NCBI RefSeq assembly: GCF_900626075.1 | Contig: NZ_UYZY01000003.1 | Location: 310,001-374,000, forward strand | Reading direction: 5' to 3' | DNA from: Clostridium transplantifaecale | Lineage (GTDB): Bacteria; Bacillota; Clostridia; Lachnospirales; Lachnospiraceae | DNA: 64,000 bases | Shown here: positions 60,141-64,000 of the stretch, one piece after another | Layout of the letters: each line of letters opens with the position of its first letter | How positions within the stretch are numbered: position 1 is the stretch's first letter | Translations under genes and position numbers: made by a program | The notes under the pieces: generated by a model | Database searches by the model: none | Told to the model about the DNA's origin: nothing | The model's input: the letters and a program-made list of their open reading frames with translations, nothing else

Positions 60141-61043
60141 ATGATTATTGACGCGCATATGCATTTGGCAGAGAGCAGCGGTTTTTCGGCGGAGACATAC
60201 GGAAAATACGGGATGTCGTTTCCGGAAAAGACGACGGATGTGGATTTTCTGGTGGAGAGTTACAGGCGGGCAGGAGTAGAAAAAGCGGTCGCCATGGGAC
60301 AGGCGATGCGGAGGATTTTTGACACTTCATTTGGAGAAGAGTATGTGATGGAATGTTATCACAAATATCCTGATTTTTTTATCCCGTTTTGCAGCGTGGA
60401 GGCGGTGGACAAAGGCGGACGGTTCAATAAGAAAGACTTTGAATATCTGAAACAGGCTGTTTTGGAAAACGGATGCAGGGGCGTTTTGATGGCTCCTCCG
60501 TTCAGCCATTACCACTCCAATGTGAACGCGGCCTATCCTTTCTACGAATTTGCAGATGAGCAGGGAATTGTGGTTCAGTTCCACCATTCCGCGCAGATCG
60601 GAAAGGCAATTCTGGCGCCGGCCGAGTACACCTCGCTCTACGATCTGAATGAGATAGTCCTGGATTTTCCGAACCTGAGAATCAATGTGGAGCATCTGGG
60701 ATACCCCTGGGCGGAACAGCTCTTTACGCAGATGGCCACGGATGAGAATCTGTATACGGATCTGGCTATGTGCTACGACCGGGAAGTTTCGACGGTCTGG
60801 AACCTGGTTCTGGCAAAAGAATACGGCGTAATCGGCCAGGTGATGTTCGCCACCGACTTTGTGGCCTGCAATTTCGACTGTTTTGGGGCGGATCCCTATG
60901 ACGACGTGATGCGGTGGGTAGAATACGTGACGAAAAAGATAAACGCCATATGTAAGGCCAGCGGATGGCCGCTGTTCACCGGGAAGGAAATCGACGGGAT
61001 TATGTATCAGAATGCGGCAAGGCTGCACAGGATTCAGGTTTAA
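60141..61043 (+). CDS. Amidohydrolase family protein (amidohydrolase_2)
   Basis: A 300-residue TIM-barrel metal hydrolase. The metal pair is in MIIDAHMHLAES, further ligands in VVQFHHSAQIG and RINVEHLGYPW, and the catalytic Asp in VMFATDFVACN. The family includes decarboxylases and lactone hydrolases. It is the first gene of an operon with a sugar-type ABC transporter and a LacI regulator, so it likely opens a sugar lactone or similar acid; the exact substrate cannot be read. AGCAGGAGG lies 6 bp before the ATG. Confidence 0.88.
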   Translation: MIIDAHMHLAESSGFSAETYGKYGMSFPEKTTDVDFLVESYRRAGVEKAVAMGQAMRRIFDTSFGEEYVMECYHKYPDFFIPFCSVEAVDKGGRFNKKDFEYLKQAVLENGCRGVLMAPPFSHYHSNVNAAYPFYEFADEQGIVVQFHHSAQIGKAILAPAEYTSLYDLNEIVLDFPNLRINVEHLGYPWAEQLFTQMATDENLYTDLAMCYDREVSTVWNLVLAKEYGVIGQVMFATDFVACNFDCFGADPYDDVMRWVEYVTKKINAICKASGWPLFTGKEIDGIMYQNAARLHRIQV

Positions 61044-61068
61044 AACGGCCAATCTGAGGGAGTTCTAT

Positions 61069-62565
61069 ATGAGTGAAAACATTCTGGAAATGAGACATAT
61101 TTACAAAAACTACGGTGGCATTGAGGCCCTGACTGATGTGAACCTGGAACTGGGAAAGGGAGAGGTTCTGTGCCTCTGCGGTGAGAACGGAGCGGGTAAA
61201 TCGACATTAATGAAAATTCTGGCTGGTGTCGAGAAACCGACCTCGGGAGAAATCTTCATTGACGGCAGGAAGGTACAGATTGAACGCCCACTGGATGCCA
61301 TCCGCCTGGGAATCAGCATGGTGCACCAGGAACTGGTGCAGATAGAGGAGATGACCGTGGCGGAAAACATTTTTGTAGGGCGGTATAAGGCGAATGCAGG
61401 AATTGTGGATGGGAAGGGACTGAAGAGGGAGGCTGAGGAGCTAATGGACCGGATTGGAATCCATTTTCCGCCGGATTCGCTGGTGCGGCAGTACAGTGTG
61501 GCTCAGCGCCAGTTGATTGAGATTGCTAAGGCCCTGTCCTACGACGCTTCGATTATTATCTTCGATGAACCGACGGCGGCCCTCACCACCGAGGAGACGG
61601 AAAATCTCTATCAGATTATCAGAAAACTCAGGGAAGAAGGAATTGCGGTAATCCTGATTTCCCACAGGATGGAAGATATCTTTGCCGTCGGCGATCGGGT
61701 GGAGGTGCTGCGTGACGGGAAACCGTCGGGTTCCTTAAGCGTCGGCCAGGCTACGGTGGACGGCATTGTCAGAATGATGATAGGAAGACAGCCGGACCAA
61801 CAGTTTCCCGATAAAACAAACCGGGCCGGTGATACGATACTGGAAGTAAAACATCTGACCAACGGCCGAATCATGAATATCTCATTTGAACTGAAGAAGG
61901 GGGAGATTCTGGGCGTAGCCGGTCTGGTGGGAGCGGGGAGAACCGAGCTTCTCAGGGCAATTTTCGGAGTAGACGCCTGCGAGGGGGAATTGATTCTTGA
62001 AGGAGTTCCCATTAAGAACTGTTCGCCTGCGGAAGGGCTGAAAAGAGGATTCGCCCTGGTGCCGGAGGACAGAAAAGATCAGGGGTTAATTCTGGAACAG
62101 TCAATCCTGCAGAATTTGATCCTTAGCGTACTGAAGAAGATCTCCACATTTGGAATAATGAGTCGGAAAAAATCGCAGGAGCTGAGCTGGGAGTATATTA
62201 ATAAACTGAAAATCCGCTCTTCCGGAAGCGGAATGATGGTCCGAATGTTAAGCGGAGGGAACCAGCAGAAGGTGGTACTGGGCAAATGTCTGGCCTCATC
62301 CCCATCCATCCTGCTTCTGGATGAACCGACCCGGGGAGTGGACGTCGGCGCAAAGGCCGAGATATACAGAATTATCAATGAACTGGCAGCGGGGGGGATG
62401 GCGATTATCGTGGTATCCTCGGAGATGACGGAGCTTTTGGGAATCAGTGACCGGATCCTGGTGATGCACGAGGGATATCTGTCCGGAGAGCTTGAAAGGG
62501 AAGATGCGACGGAGGAGGCGATTATGAAGCTGGCGATTTCGCATTCTCCCAAAATCTGTGTGTGA
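61069..62565 (+). CDS. Sugar ABC transporter ATP-binding protein (RbsA/MglA-like)
   Basis: A 498-residue protein with two ABC domains, typical of class-2 carbohydrate importers. Domain 1: Walker A CGENGAGKST, signature-like YSVAQRQLIEIAKAL, Walker B IIIFDEPTAAL, and ISHRMEDIFAV. Domain 2: degenerate Walker A GLVGAGRTE, normal for this family, signature LSGGNQQKVVLGK, and LLLDEPTRGVDVG. The start at 61069 follows GAGGGAG by 8 bp. It works with the permease at 62577 and the lipoprotein at 63631. Confidence 0.95.
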   Translation: MSENILEMRHIYKNYGGIEALTDVNLELGKGEVLCLCGENGAGKSTLMKILAGVEKPTSGEIFIDGRKVQIERPLDAIRLGISMVHQELVQIEEMTVAENIFVGRYKANAGIVDGKGLKREAEELMDRIGIHFPPDSLVRQYSVAQRQLIEIAKALSYDASIIIFDEPTAALTTEETENLYQIIRKLREEGIAVILISHRMEDIFAVGDRVEVLRDGKPSGSLSVGQATVDGIVRMMIGRQPDQQFPDKTNRAGDTILEVKHLTNGRIMNISFELKKGEILGVAGLVGAGRTELLRAIFGVDACEGELILEGVPIKNCSPAEGLKRGFALVPEDRKDQGLILEQSILQNLILSVLKKISTFGIMSRKKSQELSWEYINKLKIRSSGSGMMVRMLSGGNQQKVVLGKCLASSPSILLLDEPTRGVDVGAKAEIYRIINELAAGGMAIIVVSSEMTELLGISDRILVMHEGYLSGELEREDATEEAIMKLAISHSPKICV

Positions 62566-62576
62566 GGTGACGAACT

Positions 62577-63587
62577 ATGAAGACAAAAGAAGAAACAGGA
62601 GTCAATATATGGCATCGGGTAAAGCACTCAAGATATTTTGAGCTGTCCGGCCTGCTTTGCCTAATTATCGTATTTTCGGCCATTGTTCAGAGCTACAGCG
62701 GTAATTTCCTGACACTGACCAATGCGAATAATGTCCTGAAGGAGATCGTGGTATATGGGATTCTGGCATGTGCCCTGGCGTTTCCGCTGATTAACGGCAC
62801 ATTCGATCTGTCCATTGAGTCCATCAGCGCCCTTGGAGGAACCTGCTGTGCGCTGCTTGTTACGGACGGACTCTTTGGAGTTAAGACAAATCTTTTCTGC
62901 GCGATTGTGATTTCAGTTTTTATCTGCTGTATCTTCGGGGCAGTGAATGGACTGATTGTATCGCGGACAAAAATTGACCCGTTTATTGTGACACTGGGAA
63001 CGCAGACCGCCATCAGGGGGATTGTCTATATCGTCTGTAAAAATACAGCTGTGACTTCTCTGCCGAGAGCCTTTAAGAACTTAAGCTCCGGTAAGTTTGG
63101 GGGAATCTCCGTGTCCATCTACATTTTAATAGCGGTATTCGTGCTGGTGGCTGCTGTGCTGGGGAAGACGACCTATGGCAAAAAGATATATGCAATCGGC
63201 GGCAGCTATCAGGCAGCCTTTATATCCGGCATCAATGTAAGGCGGATCCGGTTTTCCACCTATGTTATAAGCGCCGGTCTGGCCTGCATCGCGGGAGTGC
63301 TGTCCACTGCGCGAGTAGGTTCAGCCACGCCGAATGCGGGGAGCGGTTATGCGGCTATCGCCATTTCCGCCTGCGCGATCGGAGGTGTCTCTCTCAACGG
63401 AGGCAAAGGGATGGTTTTGGGCGTCTTTCTCGGGGCTCTGATGATGGGTATGATTACGAATGGAATGAACCTGATGTTCATCGGCTCCAATTGGCAGTAT
63501 GTGGTGAGGGGCAGTCTGATGGTACTGGCTGTGTTCTATGCGCAGTGGTTTAACAGAATATCAAGTAAAGAGACAAAGAAAAAGTAA
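62577..63587 (+). CDS. Sugar ABC transporter permease (RbsC-like)
   Basis: A 336-residue inner-membrane permease with 8-10 helices of the BPD_transp_2 family. NVLKEIVVYGILACALAFPL, NGTFDLSIESISALGGTCCA, DPFIVTLGTQTAIRGIVYIV and AGVLSTARVGSATPNAGSGY are the conserved family segments, and GVSLNGGKGMVLGVFLGALM ends the typical core. It forms the channel for the ATPase encoded 11 bp upstream. The substrate is probably a pentose, hexose or sugar alcohol. Confidence 0.94.
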   Translation: MKTKEETGVNIWHRVKHSRYFELSGLLCLIIVFSAIVQSYSGNFLTLTNANNVLKEIVVYGILACALAFPLINGTFDLSIESISALGGTCCALLVTDGLFGVKTNLFCAIVISVFICCIFGAVNGLIVSRTKIDPFIVTLGTQTAIRGIVYIVCKNTAVTSLPRAFKNLSSGKFGGISVSIYILIAVFVLVAAVLGKTTYGKKIYAIGGSYQAAFISGINVRRIRFSTYVISAGLACIAGVLSTARVGSATPNAGSGYAAIAISACAIGGVSLNGGKGMVLGVFLGALMMGMITNGMNLMFIGSNWQYVVRGSLMVLAVFYAQWFNRISSKETKKK

Positions 63588-63630
63588 CTTTTAAAAGGAG
63601 ATAAAGTAAAAAGCAAAGGAGAGGTGTATT

Positions 63631-64000
63631 ATGAAACGAAAGATGATGGGTGTATTACTGGCGGCGGCAATGGCGGCATCACTGCTGAGCGGGTGCGGCA
63701 GCAAACAGGAAGAGACGAAAGAGGCGGCAAAGACGGAGGAAAATGCCGCCAAAGAGGCTGATGGTGAAGATACGAAAGCGGAGGAGCCAAAAACGGAGGA
63801 AGAGAAAAAAGCGGCGGGTGAGGAGCTTACGATCGCGATTGTTCCCTGGAATATGGCAATGTCTTTTGAGTCATCGTTTGCCTATACTGCGCAGGCGGAG
63901 ATTGAATCCAGAGGATGGAAAGCAGTAATCATGGATCCGGCCGGGGACTGGGCATCCGAATATACGATTATTGAGAATCTCGTCACACAGGGAGTGGACG
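63631..64000 (+). CDS. Sugar ABC transporter substrate-binding lipoprotein, 3'-truncated
   Basis: The frame is open to the window end (123 codons). The lipoprotein signal is MKRKMMGVLLAAAMAASLLS then GCGSK, with the lipobox LLSGC. A Glu/Lys/Ala-rich linker of about 45 residues follows, then the Peripla_BP_4-like fold (ELTIAIVPWNMAMSFESSFA, YTAQAEIESRGWKAVIM, IIENLVTQGVD). It is the extracellular receptor of the operon. AAAGGAGAGG is 8 bp before the ATG. Confidence 0.88.
   Translation, partial: MKRKMMGVLLAAAMAASLLSGCGSKQEETKEAAKTEENAAKEADGEDTKAEEPKTEEEKKAAGEELTIAIVPWNMAMSFESSFAYTAQAEIESRGWKAVIMDPAGDWASEYTIIENLVTQGVD

Overview
The window looks like chromosomal DNA of a spore-forming anaerobic Clostridia, probably Lachnospiraceae (the Enterocloster, Hungatella or Clostridium symbiosum neighbourhood). 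The evidence is a spore photoproduct lyase, a BclA-like exosporium collagen protein, many MATE exporters, DUF6110-type metal-transport genes, strong AGGAGG ribosome sites and roughly 50% GC coding sequence. The species is an inference. No rRNA, tRNA or CRISPR array was seen.

Layout. 0-4.7 kb: the 3' end of folD, a MATE exporter with a divergent TetR regulator and paired palindromic operators, an amidase, a MarR remnant and a membrane protein. 4.8-8.2 kb: a large single-gene protein joining a PD-(D/E)XK (Mrr-like) nuclease domain to a STAND-type NTPase and a long helical tail; it is a candidate anti-phage gene. 8.4-10.3 kb: a second MATE exporter coupled to a small unknown protein. 10.4-22.0 kb: a BclA-like collagen gene split by an AT-rich element of about 9.27 kb, bounded by a 4-bp ACCG core and 12-bp inverted arms, with a large serine recombinase next to the right end. 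Precise excision would rejoin the two halves in frame into a 775-codon gene. The element carries mostly small or decayed cargo genes separated by recurring non-coding modules.

22-38 kb: a DUF3796/XRE pair, DedA, a glycosyltransferase, SplB, a DUF1538 membrane protein with a PII-like partner, a MATE exporter plus cytidylate-kinase-like operon behind a leader terminator, LysR and PadR regulators, and a TetR gene followed by a heterodimeric ABC exporter-fold pair. 38-49 kb: a metal and peroxide block containing Dps, AhpC, a thioredoxin-reductase/AhpF-like fusion, a Zn/Cd-type P1B ATPase, AraC, DUF2325, FeoA, a very short Fur-like protein, a 26-residue membrane peptide, DUF6110 and a second P1B ATPase with an unusual SCALK motif. 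Several promoters in this block, and a site ahead of the ABC pair, carry a 7-4-7 palindrome of the form AGTTAGT-N4-ACTAACT, which suggests one shared metal-responsive regulon.

49-64 kb: a cation/proton antiporter behind what reads as a fluoride (crcB) riboswitch, a RelA/SpoT-type synthetase, two secreted repeat proteins, a VOC protein, D-serine dehydratase, a two-component system with a secreted coiled-coil protein, and a LacI-controlled sugar ABC operon with an amidohydrolase that runs off the right edge. A 44-bp hairpin repeat occurs three times, at 3.5, 45.1 and 51.6 kb.
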